From assembly GCA_022575985.1 (NCBI GenBank), contig JAKSXM010000266.1, forward strand, positions 1,736,001-1,800,000: DNA of 64,000 nt, written 5' to 3'. Below, one piece after another: positions 34,122 to 45,525 of the stretch. The notes beneath the pieces were generated by a model. The model ran no database searches, was not told the origin of the DNA, and saw only the letters and a list, made by a program, of their open reading frames with translations. This DNA comes from Anagrus nilaparvatae. Taxonomy: Eukaryota > Arthropoda > Insecta > Hymenoptera > Mymaridae. Each line of letters begins with the position of its first letter. Position 1 is the stretch's first letter. The position numbers and the translations under genes were made by a program.

Positions 34122-34774
34122 TTAAAGAGGTTTAATTGTTCTAACATTCTTTTCAGTAACATTTTGTATTTTATTACTATTATCAGCTTGTATAACCGTT
34201 TTATATATTTGCATATGATTATTTGATTGCTGTATATTATTATTAGAGAGAGAAGTAGACAGTATAGCATTGGTGCTTTGAGAAGTAAGATTATGCGATA
34301 TAACAGGCAATGGAGTAGAAACAGTTGTAGTTGTAAAAGTAGAAATAGTAGAAGTTGTATAAATATTTGTAATAGGTGCTACAGTCAGTATATTGTCTGT
34401 AGTTATTGAGATTAATTGATCAGAGATTTGCGGTTGTTGGGATGGCTGAGTGTTCATTATTAAATTTTCAGTTGGAGAACTTGAATTTGAGTATTTGAAA
34501 TATTTAAAATTGATTCATCTGAGAGGTAGGTACTGCAATTTAATACAGGCCTATTTTGATCAAGAGCAATGCTCGTACTCGATGGACCTGATTTTGTGTC
34601 AAGAGACTTAATTGCAGCACGACAGCAAGGTGCAGAAGCAATTGATTGAATATGCAAGCGGGCACAGCTTAAGTGAAAATTTTTCCCACAACCACCTGTA
34701 GCAGAACACACAAAATGAGATACATAATCTTTTACAACATTTGTACCACAGCCTGCTCTTTTACACTTTGGCAT
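34122..34774 (-). pseudogene. PHD-like zinc finger ORF1 (gag-like) of a non-LTR retrotransposon, probable
   Basis: The first frame (34774-34460, 104 aa) starts MPKCKRAGCGTNV and contains a Cys/His cluster: C-x4-C, then C-x4-C, then FHLSC with a histidine, then CC. This cluster resembles the PHD-type finger at the N-terminus of many CR1/Jockey-group ORF1 proteins, which bind element RNA. The second frame (34457-34122, 111 aa) is Ser/Thr/Gln/Asn-rich and starts two bases after the first stop in another frame, so a small indel probably separates one original ORF. No ORF2 follows on this strand; the Gypsy LTR fragment does. It could also be part of a host PHD gene. Confidence 0.4.
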
Positions 34775-35940
34775 TATAAAGATAATTATTTTTTATGTAA
34801 TTTATGAGAAAAAAATTTCTTATAGCTTTAACATAAATAAATGTATACATATATATTAATATAGAGAGTTATTAAAATAATATATATATATATTTAGAGA
34901 AGATAATATAATATTTGTAGATAAGTATTTACAATAATATACAAGTAAATATTGAAAACTGCAGCTGATAAGAAAGAAATAGAGATAAATAGCTAACTGT
35001 TCATAAAGTAGAAATTTCAATGTAAATAGAAATGCTTGAATGATAATTATAATATGATAAAACAGAGTAGGTTTTCTTTTTGGCGCTAAGACTATTGTTA
35101 TTGTTATTAATATAATAACTTTATTTTTATATTATGTAGCCAAAAAAGAAAGAAGAAAATATTTCTGATTACTATGTTTTTTAGTTAAAAGCTATCAAAT
35201 AAAATAGCTATTTGATTTAAATATGTTACATACTGGCTTTATGCTTCATTTGTAATTTTTCAATGATTTCAACGTTCATAGATCTGGTACACAAAACACG
35301 TGTTTTTTCTTTGTCGGCACAAACACAGTTTTTATTTTAAAAAATACAATGGTTATATATTGTAGAAAACCAAAAAATTTTTCTCAAAATTAACACAATC
35401 ACTCAATAAACAGTACTATATTCTTATAAAAATTGATTTGATCAATAATTGATTATAAAAACTAATTTAATTCACAGTGTTGGAGTCCAGTTAGTGGCGC
35501 TCTCTATTGTCAATTATTTATTACTAGATGAAAAAGAAGAGGGAGCACTAACGAAGTCAGTCGTTCGTCCGACATTGTGCAGTGCACTTCTTCTGTTATT
35601 GATTTTTTATTGACGCGTTGTATTTCGATAGATATTATATTAAAATAAAATATTAGATGTGTATTAACAATAATTAGATGTGCATTTAAATAAATGATCA
35701 TATATAAATAATAAATTAATGTTAATACTTTATTTCATGATATAACTCCGATAGGTTATGTGTCCAGCCATACACGCTTGAATTTTTATGCTGCGTGATT
35801 TTATTTTAAAAAAAAGTGTTATTGTGAATTTAAAAAAAAAAAGTGTGTTTTTGTGCTTAAAAAAAAAAAATTGATAAGAAAAACTTGGACGTGAAGAACG
35901 TGTTTAATATTTTTTTTGTGAACAACACAAAATCTAAAAA
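34775..35940. other. AT-rich non-coding stretch
   Basis: There is no ORF with recognisable content. A segment at 35473-35502 (CACAGTGTTGGAGTCCAGTT and onward) recurs with changes at 43285-43314. It may be a LINE 5' end in minus orientation upstream of the PHD-like ORF. Confidence 0.45.
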
Positions 35941-38031
35941 TGGATAACGGCACAGAAAAGAAAGGTAGGAATTTCTGAGATGAGAAAATTATAAAAGTGA
36001 AAAAAATAAAAGATGAGAATAAAGGCCGCTCTTTAAATTTTTTATGACGTGATATTTTTTTTATGATAAATAAAAATTTTAATTTCGATGAGTTATTACA
36101 AAAATGGCCGATTTTATCGTTGTAGACGTATTTTTTTTTAAATAAAAAAAAAATAATAATAATTAATATATTTTTTTTAAACAAAATGGCCGTTAAAGAT
36201 GAGTATATGGAATATTTTTTTGGTTGTTTAATTAGATGTGGATATTATTTAACATAAATAATAAATGGCCGGCATAGACGAGTTTATTTATTTTGATGAA
36301 ATTTATTATTTTCTACAAAATGGGCATGCATGCAATTTTTTTTATAAGATTTTATGGTTAATTTTATTATAAATAACCAGCTTCGTAGCGCGGTAGTATA
36401 AACTCTATACGTTTGCTTACAAAGTTAAGCAAAGATGAGCGCGGTTGATATCCGGATGGGTGACCGTCTCGGATTCTCGTGTAGAGTTTGTACTAACGTT
36501 ATATACGCTGTCTGGTGAGGATCGTGTTTTCGGCATAGTGTTTAAAAGAAAAATCGAATACTATGTAGAAAACATGTATCCGGCTGTTCTTGGCATAGGT
36601 TTTCTGCAGTTTTCCTAAGTCACGGATATTGTCAATGAATGACTAATGAATAATTGGTTAATTATTGACAGTGTTCGGGTGAATACAAGTTCAGTTAACA
36701 TCTTAAAGTCGGCTGCTCCGCAACTGCCCCAGCACAGGCTTAAGCCTCCTTGGGATACCCTACGTCGGTATATGTCAGTTCAAAAAAAAAAAAAAAAAAA
36801 AAAAAAAAAGAAGTATAAAGAAAAATAATAATAACCATAATAATAAAATATTATTTCGATGAGTCATTTTTTTTAGGTTATTTTTTTTAATTTTTTTTTG
36901 AAATAAAATTTAGAAATAACATTTAGACGTGATCTTTTTTTTTTTGATAAATAAAACTTTAATTAAAAATTGAGTTGATGAGACATTATAGGTTAATTTT
37001 TTTTAATTTTTTTTAAAAAGAAAACAAACAATATTTTGTTATGATCATTTTAATAATAAAAAAAAAAAAGATGATTTGATGAGATAATTTTTTTTAATGA
37101 AATTAAAAAAGAATTTTTTTAATAGATGTGATAATTTTAAGGTTAGATTTAAGTGTGTGTATGCGCATGTGCGTGTAAGTACTTACAATTTTAAAATGAT
37201 GACAAAATTTAATTTTTTTTAATTTCAGTGTATGCTCGTGTACATATGTGTTCTATATGATGGGGCGTATACACGATTTTGAACACAAATAATTTTATTT
37301 TATTTTCAGAAATTTTATTTTCAGGAATTTTTTTTAATATTGGCAGCCATATTTAAAATTATACATGCAGATGTTCTGTGTGTATGAGTAAAATTTTTTT
37401 TATATATTGATAGATGTGATTATTTGGAGTGAATGTTTATTTTAATCAAATAAAATTTGAATAATTAAAAATTTATAAAATTTTTTTTTAGATAAACACA
37501 GCCTTGATATTTTCCTCTTAACTCAATATGAGCTATTAAATATTAAAGATGAGTGTCCTGGAGAAATGGTTGTGGTTAGAATGGATGAAGACCAAATCCG
37601 TTTCGTAACTGAAAGCGGAAAGTCTTATCCCATAGGTGTGTTTAATTTTTTTTGACGTCATTTTTTTGAAAATTAAAATTAAAATTACAATAAAAAAAAA
37701 AAAATATTCACGAATAAATATTAATTTAAAGCTGGTTTGTAAATATGTGGAATTTGATTGTGTTCATTAAGTTTCATGTGTTTGCAAGAATGATCTTGAA
37801 TACATTTTTTTTAATGAAGTAATTGAGGTCATTCACTTCTAAAATTTATTATACTTGTGTTCAGTTAATAAATTTTGAAGTTTTAATTGATAAATATTTA
37901 GATTAAGAGGTATTATTTTATTCTTTAGCGAAAGCTGATACAACAGATGAAGAGTGGAAATTAGTAGCTGAAGCTATTGAAGCAGAAGAACTCTTAGGGA
38001 AAAAACTACTTTTACCTCTAAATATCCAGTA
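35941..38031 (+). CDS. Predicted three-exon reading frame upstream of the second Copia copy
   Basis: I do not recognise the protein. Exon 1 is ATG at 35941 to about 35965 (MDNGTEKK), with donor AAAG|GTAGGA. Exon 2 runs from a TTTTTTTAG acceptor at about 37491 to about 37632, with donor ATAG|GTGTGT. Exon 3 starts after TTCTTTAG at about 37929 and reaches TAA at about 38029-38031. The three join in one frame giving about 95 residues with a compact acidic composition (LLTQYELLNIKDECPGEMV, then VTESGKSYPI, then TTDEEWKLVAEAIEAEELL). The frame runs on past the TAA into the coiled-coil stretch at 38032-38600, which suggests one longer protein with a nonsense change. It may be the spliced gag leader of this Copia lineage or a captured host gene. 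Confidence 0.5.
36000..36330. repeat. Degenerate approximately 80-bp tandem repeat in the predicted intron
   Basis: An AAATGGCCG motif followed by a GA-x-GAGT-like segment recurs at about 36104, 36184 and 36264, a step of roughly 80 bases. Similarity between units is weak. Confidence 0.3.
36374..36808 (+). mobile_element. 5S rRNA-headed SINE (SINE3 type)
   Basis: The head at about 36379-36493 contains AAAGTTAAGC, then GAGCGCGGTTGATATCCGGA, then TGGGTGACCGTCTCGG. These are the internal promoter region of 5S rRNA (AAGTTAAGC, GGGCGCGGTCAGTACTTGGA, TGGGTGACCGCCTGGG) in order and spacing. The head is closed by a helix, AAACTCTATACG with CGTGTAGAGTTT, in the place of the 5S terminal stem. A unique body of about 290 bases follows. 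The element ends in an A-run of about 27 (36782-36808). The promoter would be for RNA polymerase III with TFIIIA. It sits in the predicted first intron of the reading frame at 35941-38031. No clean target duplication was found. Confidence 0.75.
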
Positions 38032-38600
38032 ACATATTCGGGATAGGTTTGATGAGAGAGATGAGATTTTAGATCATAAAAATTTAGATGGGGGTGATGA
38101 GAATTTTGATGAGGAATTAAATAGATATGACGATGAGAAAAATTTAGAAGTGGTAGATGAGAGTAAAAAGATCCCCGATATAAAAGGTATTATAAAAAAT
38201 ATTGAAAAATGTAATATTCAGCTGAAAAATAATAAAGGTTCAGGAAAAACAATTTATAATAACTTTAAAGTTTCAGATTATAGACGTGAGATGGATCAGA
38301 TTCGACGAGTATAGGATGAAAACCTAGTAAAAATAAAAGAAGAGTATAATAAATGTATAGATAACATTTGTGGAAAGATGGATGTTATAGTAGAAGTTAA
38401 CAAAGACGCTATAAAAAGTTTAGAACAGAAAGTAGAGAAAAGAATAAGCGCGTTAGAAAAGACTATAAATAAGCTAGGAAATTTAGACGTATCAACTAAG
38501 AGATTAGAAATTGCCATAAGTCAGGTTAGCAAACTTAACAGAGGGGATAATAGTCAGGTAGCCAACCTCAATGATAGGGGAAATAATAATCAGGTATGAT
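38032..38600 (+). pseudogene. Acidic coiled-coil, gag-like region
   Basis: This continues in frame from the predicted exon 3. The stretch is rich in Asp, Glu, Lys and Asn, with heptad-like segments (VNKDAIKSLEQKVEKRISAL, then EKTINKLGNLDVSTKRLEIA). TAG stops occur at 38311-38313 and near 38597. It has no zinc knuckle and no UBN2 motif, so it is unlike the gag of the other Copia. It could be a trimerising gag module or host-derived. Function is not known. Confidence 0.4.
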
Positions 38601-38611
38601 TAGAAGATAAG

Positions 38612-39055
38612 TTGAATAATGAAAGCATGAATATATTTAATTCAACTCTTGGACCTGATAGTTTTAACCTTTTTAACAGTACTGAAATTAAAAGTTTTAT
38701 AACTAACGAAATTAAAAAGATAAGTTCTACAAATAATAATACTTCAAATAAAGACGAGACAATTTTAAATGATATTAAAGAAGTGTTTAAAAATAATTTA
38801 TCTCCGCGTGATAATAGTTCAAGACGAGATTATAAATTAACTTATAAGATGAGATTTGAATATTTCATGGATTACTTTTGTGCTGAAGGTCTCTCTGAAA
38901 ATCTCCTTTCTTTGAGAAAATTTGCTGATAAAGGCTTAGCTATATACTTAGATAATGAAAAGATTGATATTTTTGACCCCATTTCAAAAGAATCCTTTAT
39001 TTCTGGTATATATGAAAAACCTTACTGGAAAATAGAATTTGAAATAAAATTCTAA
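38612..39055 (+). pseudogene. Junction to the Copia protease end
   Basis: The last 60 residues (NLLSLRKFADKGLAIYLDNE, then [14 protein letters not shown]) align with the end of the protease of the first Copia (NLLSLRRIVDAGFNIILND, then GIYEKPNWVVKFEV). The protease active site and the nucleocapsid are missing, so a deletion joins an Asn/Ser-rich segment directly to this part. Confidence 0.7.
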
Positions 39056-39240
39056 AATTAGATGAAAATATAAAACCTTATAATAAACCCCTTGATAATA
39101 AAATCATAGCATATTTAACGACGAGAAGCAATAGAAAATATGAAACAATAAATAGTACCCCCGATAACAATAATGAAAAAGTTGAAATACGAGATATACC
39201 AGAATCAAAAATTGCAAATAATTTTGGTGGAGAGTTTGAT

Positions 39241-40140
39241 ATGATAAATTTAGATGAGCATAATAATGAAGTAGATGTGAATAAATCAATTTTTGATATA
39301 AGTATAACTGATAGGTGTTTGAATAATCCAAATGAATCAGATTTTATTGAAGATGTTGATTATGAAAAAGAATGTGAAACAAATTTAGGTAAAAAGTATA
39401 CTGAATTTATTAAAAATAACAAAGCAATGTTATGGCATGTTAGAATGGGTAATACATCTTTCGCTTACTTAAAGAAATTACAAAAGCTTTTCCCTGAAAA
39501 CAAAGATTTGAGTGATGTGAAATTTGATGAGAGAATTTTAGAATGTGAAATATGTCAGATTTCTAAATTAAATAAATTACCTTTTAAAACGGTACGTTTA
39601 AGAGCAAGTGAACCCCTTCAAATAGTTCATTCAGATATTATGGGTCCTATTAGTCTTATTACATTTCCTAAGAGATATCGTTATATTTCTGTTTTTATTG
39701 ATGACTATTCGAAAATAGCTATGGGTTTTCCTATGAAAACTAAAGATGCGACAGGAGAATGTTTAGATGTGTTTATTAAAAGTACAAGAAATTTATTAGG
39801 TCGAGATGCGAAATTTTGTTATCTAAGAACAGATCAAGGTACAGAATATACTGGTGGTTATACTGTAAAAGTTTTAGAAAAATATGGAGCAGAGCTACAA
39901 TTAGCATGTCCTGATACTCCTCAACATAATGGTACTTCAGAAAGATTTAATCAGACCATTCAAAAGAAAGTTAGATCATTAATGTATGACGCAAAATTAC
40001 CTGAAAATATGTAGGACATAGCATTAAGTGCTGCTATATATGCTTATAATAGAACTCCCCAAAAATCTATAGATATGGAAATTCCTCTATGTAAATTAAA
40101 TTCTAAATATAGGCCAGATTTAAGTCAGAAAAGTTGGACC
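39241..40140 (+). pseudogene. Copia integrase
   Basis: The zinc-binding part has [14 protein letters not shown] near 39430 and CEICQISK near 39545. The catalytic core has Asp in FIDDYSK near 39698, Asp in RTDQGTEY near 39830 and Glu in [10 protein letters not shown] near 39940, so the triad is present. A TAG at about 40012-40014 and a frame change near 40140 break it. The enzyme would insert element DNA into the genome. Confidence 0.87.
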
Positions 40141-40159
40141 TAAATTTAGAAAAGTAGCG

Positions 40160-41456
40160 ATGAGAACAATATTAGTTGGATATAAATTAGATGGATATAT
40201 TTTTCTGAAACCAGAAAATGGTAAATTTTATGATAGTAGAAATGTGAAATTTAATAAGAAAAGAGTATATGGTGATATATATAGGAAAAATAGTATTCAA
40301 GATTGGGATAATAATTTTGAAGAAATAGATAAAGATAAATGGTTTATTGAATTTGATGAAGAATTAGAAGAAAATTTAGAAGAGAATTCAAAAACGGAGG
40401 GAGAATTGAAAAGAAAAAGAGGTAGACCAAAGAAAATTACTTTAGTATTATATGTACATATAGATGGAGAAACTTTAGATGAAGATGAGGAAGAGAATTT
40501 AGATGATGAGTCGTTATTTACATTTTTAACAAGTATAAATAAACATCCAGCCTCATATAAAGAAACAATTAATTCTAAAGAAAAGGAAAAGTGGATTAAA
40601 GCAACAAATGATGAACTCCAGTCAATGGCTAAAAATGAAGTATGGGAATATGTTAAAAGACCAAATATAGATAAGAAAGGTCGTAAACCTAATATTATAG
40701 ATTCAAAATGGATCTTAAAAGAAAAGGTAGAAAAAGATGGTAGTATCAAATGCAAAGCAAGATTAGTAATAAGAGGTTTCAAAGACAAAAATCAATAAAA
40801 TTTACAAGAAACTTATGCTCCTGTTTCAAGGTTAGCATTAATAAGAGCAGTTTTAGTAATTATAAATAAGTATGACTTAGATGTGTGTCAAATGGATGTG
40901 AAAACTGCTTTTCTTAATGAAAAAATTGATGATGAGATTTATATGGAAATACCAGAAGGAGTCAAAGTTTCTGAAAAATTTAGACGAGAAAATGTATGCA
41001 AAATTAAAAGATCGTTATATGGATTAAAAATTAGTCCCAAACGTTGGAACGAACTCTTTACTGAGGTTGCATCAAAAATAGGACTGCTTTCACATTATGA
41101 TGAACCTTGTCTATTTACTTGGAGAAAAGGCGAAAAGTTTCTAATATTATTACTTTATGTCGACGATATGCTGATTGCAAGTAATGATATAAATAAATTA
41201 GATGAGTTTAAACAAAGTTTAAGCATAGAATTTGAAATGACAGATTTGGGAGAGCCTAAAGTTTTTCTAGGAATACAGATAGAAAGAAATAGAAAAGAAA
41301 GAATAACAAAATTAAATCAAGAAGAATATATTGAAAAGATGTCGAAAAGATTTGGATTTAGTCAGATGCATTCAAAAAGGACACCTATGGTTACACAACA
41401 AGTCTTAAACCGCAAAAGAAGAGACAGAAAAGAGCCAAATGATAAAGCGTCATGGA
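40160..41456 (+). pseudogene. Copia reverse transcriptase, 3'-truncated
   Basis: The frame includes the integrase C-terminal linker (KRKRGRPKK, AT-hook-like, near 40415). RT motifs follow: WILKEKVEKDGSIKCKARLV near 40715, QMDVKTAFLNEKI near 40890 and YVDDM near 41155 with both catalytic aspartates, then DLGEPKVFLGIQI. A TAA at 40796-40798 interrupts the fingers. The copy ends at PNDK (about 41444-41456) with no RNase H. Confidence 0.87.
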
Positions 41457-42008
41457 CGGTTGCGACATTTTGAATGTATTATTGAAATAACTTTGTATTG
41501 AAGCCATAAAATTTTCTCAAATTCTGGGTATCTTATTTTTCCATCAAAACACATAACTGAACAAGATATATTAAGTAATATATGACATACACTTAGAGAA
41601 AACGACATGGACGGTGGCGACATTTTTTTTTTGTAAAAGCGTTTTAAAATTTTAATAGGTTTAATTTTCATAGTTAAAGCTTTTATATTTAAAATTTTAA
41701 GTTTTTCACGGTTCATATATGAGTAGTTCAGTAAAAAAAAAAATACAACAGTGCTTTTAAGTGCATACATATAGAGTGCGCTCCAATAAAAGATGGGAAG
41801 CTTAAAAATAGCTAAAACCGGGGGACAGACTTATATGCGACGATACGCTAAGAGGATTGCATGAAAATTTGTTTCGTTGAAAAAATTGAGTTTTTGGGAC
41901 CTAAATACGTCATATGCATCCTACAGAAAAATTTAAGTTCAAATTTTAAGCCGTTTGTTAATACTTAAAGTTTACAGTTAAGCAAAAGGACAGCAGACGG
42001 TGGCGACA
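41455..42008. repeat. Three copies of a GACGGTKGCGACA motif
   Basis: GACGGTTGCGACA at 41455-41467, GACGGTGGCGACA at 41610-41622 and GACGGTGGCGACA at 41996-42008. The first two are both preceded by CAT and followed by TTT. The first copy marks the point where the Copia frame ends. Confidence 0.5.
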
Positions 42009-44617
42009 ATTTGAAAACATATGCTCCAGAAAATTTTTTTATTAAGTTACCAATATATGCATAGTAGGTTGTGACTTTAAAAAAATATTATTTATGAACT
42101 TTTTAGAAGAAAAAAAAGTGTAAAAGAGCTTTAGTTTCGGATATAAATGGAGGGGACGCTATGTATACCGTTCCTGCGAAAACCACCCATATAAAAAAAA
42201 AATAATAATATATAACTATTTAAGAGAAACATAATATTTTAATAAAAATAATTGGGTTGTTTAAATGACCAATAAATTGTATGGCAAAGTGTCCGATTGA
42301 GATGAAAGCTTCAGTACATGAATAGTTATTTTTTTTGGTAGTTAATACGCATATAAAATCCGTTTTATTTAAAAAGAAAAACGATCTAGTTGACCTATAT
42401 GGAAATTTCAAGCCATCAGCAAAGAAAGTGACTGACGCTAAACTACGATTTCTTTTTATTACCGTACCGAGTTATCTTCCCAGTGCAATATAGTAATTAT
42501 TATATTTGTATACTTCAGGTAAAATTAGTCATTTTAGATTATGTTTTTTGTTTAAAAAGGATGAATTCCCAAATATAGTAGTATATAGGAGAATCTATTA
42601 AGTTTTTGTCAGAATTTAGGATTTTATCTCTCTTAATTTTATAATCTTTGATAAAATTAAAACAATTTTTAAATAATCATGAATAAAGTGTTTACTGAGC
42701 AATTTCATAAAAGCTTGTAAATTAAAGTAAAATAAGCTGTTTATAATACAAAAATATAGATAAGTAGAATAAATTAATGTAATTGTAATTTTTTAGTAAT
42801 TTTCAAATAAAATTTTACGCTTTAATGTAAGCATACAAGTATAATTGGGCTTTATCATGGTATTCAGGTATAGTTTGAAGCCAGTACAAAACCAACCAAA
42901 AGATATAATATAATTAGTAAGAATAAAAAAAAAGTAACTAAAGTAAAATCAAAACATAGTAATAGTATAAGTTAAGAAAATCTTTTCTCGCAACGAGAGG
43001 ACGAGAAAAGATATAGCAAAGTATAGCTATAAAGTTTGTGTTTAAAAAAAAAATAATAATAATTTGTAAAATAAAAAGATAGTTAAAATAAGTAGCATTA
43101 CGTAACCTAAAATAAAAACATAGAATAAATAATATTGAACACTGAACATAATAAAAGGAACAGTTTCTATAAAAGAAATTAAGTTACAGAGTATGTTTAT
43201 AAAAACGTAATTTTGTGACCCAAAGTAAATATACTAAAATCAGGCTCCTTTATTTGATTAAAATAGGAAGCTAATTATGTGTACCACAGTGTTGTACTCT
43301 AGTTAGGGAGCGCCGTTTCAACGGTCACTAGTTTCTTCGAATTTTATAAAGTCGGCAACTAAAATGATAATAAACTGTACAGTTTCTAAGTCCACTAAGA
43401 CTGCAGGCATGTTGGGTAAAATAAATAACCCTGTAGTTTTAATATCTGAAGGTATAAAGTCCCAATTATAATATGGTATATATGATTTTAGCAGAGTAAT
43501 AAATTAAAAAAAAAAATATATATGTATCATATTCCTGTAGTTTTAATATTTGAATTCAGGAATCTCCAAAATATTATACCCGTAATGCAAAATCAGTAAT
43601 GGTTGAAATAGGATTAATTAAAGTCTACAAATATGTTATGTGTCCAATAGGCTGGGTTGAGTTTGATAGAAATTAAGTATATTTGTTTCTCGAGAAATGT
43701 CTCATAAATCTGAATAAAAAATTTAGTTATTATTTCGTTATTTACTATGCGCTTTGTCAACCATTCTGCTTGAGAAAGAATAATAATAAATAAATTCTTC
43801 TATGATTAAATAATTTTTTTGTTTAAAAAAAAAAAAAGACACTGAAGAAGTTGGTTAGTAATTTTATTGATTATAGGTATAGATTGTAAAAACTGTATAA
43901 GTCCTTAAGTCAAGTGAATTATATTATTTAATATAAGTTTTTTTTTTATAGAATAAAATCATAATATTATTTCTACGGTTACTATTTTTTCCGACGTTGC
44001 AAGTCCGGTATAATATGGTGATAGAAATATAATAAATCTTGTGGAATCAATGTCCATAGATATGTGTAGGCATATTGTTATTTCTGTTTATTGACGAATG
44101 CTGTAGTTTTAGTGTTTGATTGAAATAAGATAAAAGATTCATCAGTTTGATCATTCAAAAAAAAAAAAAGAGTAATTAAAAGATTCTGTAAGTTAATAAA
44201 AGTAGAAAATATAACAGTAGGAAATTTTTTCTCTAATTTTATTTTTGGAGAAAGCTCTAATCATTATAGTATCTTATAGATTTTAACGCATTCAATAAAA
44301 TTAAATTCTATATTGCTAAATCCTACCGTAAAAAAAAATCTTTAATCTTTAATCTTTAATCTTTAATATTTATTAACCAAAAAATACAAACTTTATATAC
44401 ATAATAATTATAATTATAGATACACAATTTGTATCCCAAGAGACAATAAAATTGTCTGTGTAGGGATTGGATAAAGTTATAACTATAACATAAAAGAGAA
44501 AAAATACTAAATAAAAATATATATAATTATCTTTCAATATGAAAGAAGTTAAAAATTTCAGTATATGAACAATAATCATTTCATTCATTTTAAAATTTAA
44601 TCAACATCAAATATATG
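42009..44617. other. AT-rich stretch without genes
   Basis: I see no ORF with recognisable content. A CTGTAGTTTTAATATYTGA-like motif recurs near 43432, 43535 and 44100, and a short TTTAATC tandem run lies at about 44338-44368. A segment at 43285-43314 resembles 35473-35502. It is probably old, degraded repeat sequence. Confidence 0.4.
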
Positions 44618-45329
44618 CGGAGCGTCAGTAGCTCAGAGGTAAAGCGCCCGCTTTTTATTATAAAGATTGCGGGTTCGAGTCCCAGTCCCGGCAAACTTTT
44701 ATTTATATAAAAATAAAAATTCTTATATAAATGAAAATTGTCGTTGCGCGCTACTGAACTCTAGGTGGCGTGTTGATGTAGAGGGTTCTACATGGCGCCA
44801 CCGTATATCATGCAGATGGGCGTTTTTTCTCCTATATGGTTTTTCGCGCCATCGTCAACCGGAATTGATTGCATGATTCCTCAAAAATACCGGTCCTTAA
44901 CCAAGGGAAAGCCCATACCCATAAAAAATGGGGCAAATCAGTGAGTGTGAAAAAACACTCACTGGTTGTCGGTAAGGCAGACCTTCCTACATATATTCCA
45001 TCCTTAATTCCCTTCTTCTCCTACAGATGGCAGTGACTACACTGAGTAATGTTCATTGAGTGTAAAGTTTAATGTTGAAAAGTATAGTCGTTGCTACACT
45101 TCCCACACAATTTGTCCACATACGTCTCCAAACCTATCTAATTATTTCCAATAAAGGAAAAAGCGGTATATATTGAGATATATACCGCTCAATATATATC
45201 GACTTCCGAGGGAATAAAAGCAAAAAATGCAGTTTGGACCGCTTGTGCATATTGTTTAGTGACCTCCGTATAACGAAAAAGTTCTAAGAGGTCAACAAAG
45301 ATAACCTATGGTTAATAAAAAGCACATAT
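44618..45329 (+). mobile_element. Long tRNA-headed SINE, copy 1
   Basis: The head (44618-44694) has an A box, TAGCTCAGAGGTAAAGCG, and a B box, GGTTCGAGTCC (44672-44682), spaced as in a tRNA gene. The anticodon arm is not foldable, so it is not a working tRNA. A body of about 640 bases follows, and its 3' 215 bases are highly similar to copy 2 at 61016. It contains an AGTGAGTGT/ACACTCACT hairpin near 44941-44964 that copy 2 lacks. There is no poly(A); the end is AAAGCAC plus AT repeats. ATATATG flanks both sides (44611-44617 and 45330-45336), a weak target duplication. Confidence 0.8.
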
Positions 45330-45525
45330 ATATATGTTATTTTAAATTATTGAGCGCTTAATTGCGCTCATTTACAATAATGGCATAAGTAAAAACTCTT
45401 TGAAATAAAAGAGTAAATGTAGTCTTATCAACAAACAACAGAAAAATTATAAGAATAGAGTAATTGAGTTTGAAATAGTTCCATTTTTCAATTAACAACA
45501 GTAATTTATTTTAAATGATATTTAG

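Larger units (their letters stand above)
38032..41456 (+). mobile_element. Second Copia copy, gag/protease damaged and 3'-truncated
   Basis: It contains an acidic coiled-coil region, the end of the protease, integrase and most of the RT. The frame stops short at 41456, before RNase H, where unrelated sequence containing a GACGGTTGCGACA motif begins. It is a distant relative of the Copia at 17303: the protease end, integrase and RT align throughout, with many substitutions. No LTR was found on either side. Confidence 0.82.

Noticed and set aside
36379..36493. A functional 5S rRNA gene
   Set aside because: The first 40 bases do not match 5S, the segment is single, and it is joined to a body with a poly(A) tail.
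44618..44694. A tRNA gene
   Set aside because: A and B boxes are good but the anticodon arm does not fold and the segment continues into a SINE body shared with 61016-61650.
45354..45376. GAGCGC/GCGCTC hairpin
   Set aside because: Six-base stem only, just outside the SINE, with no second copy.
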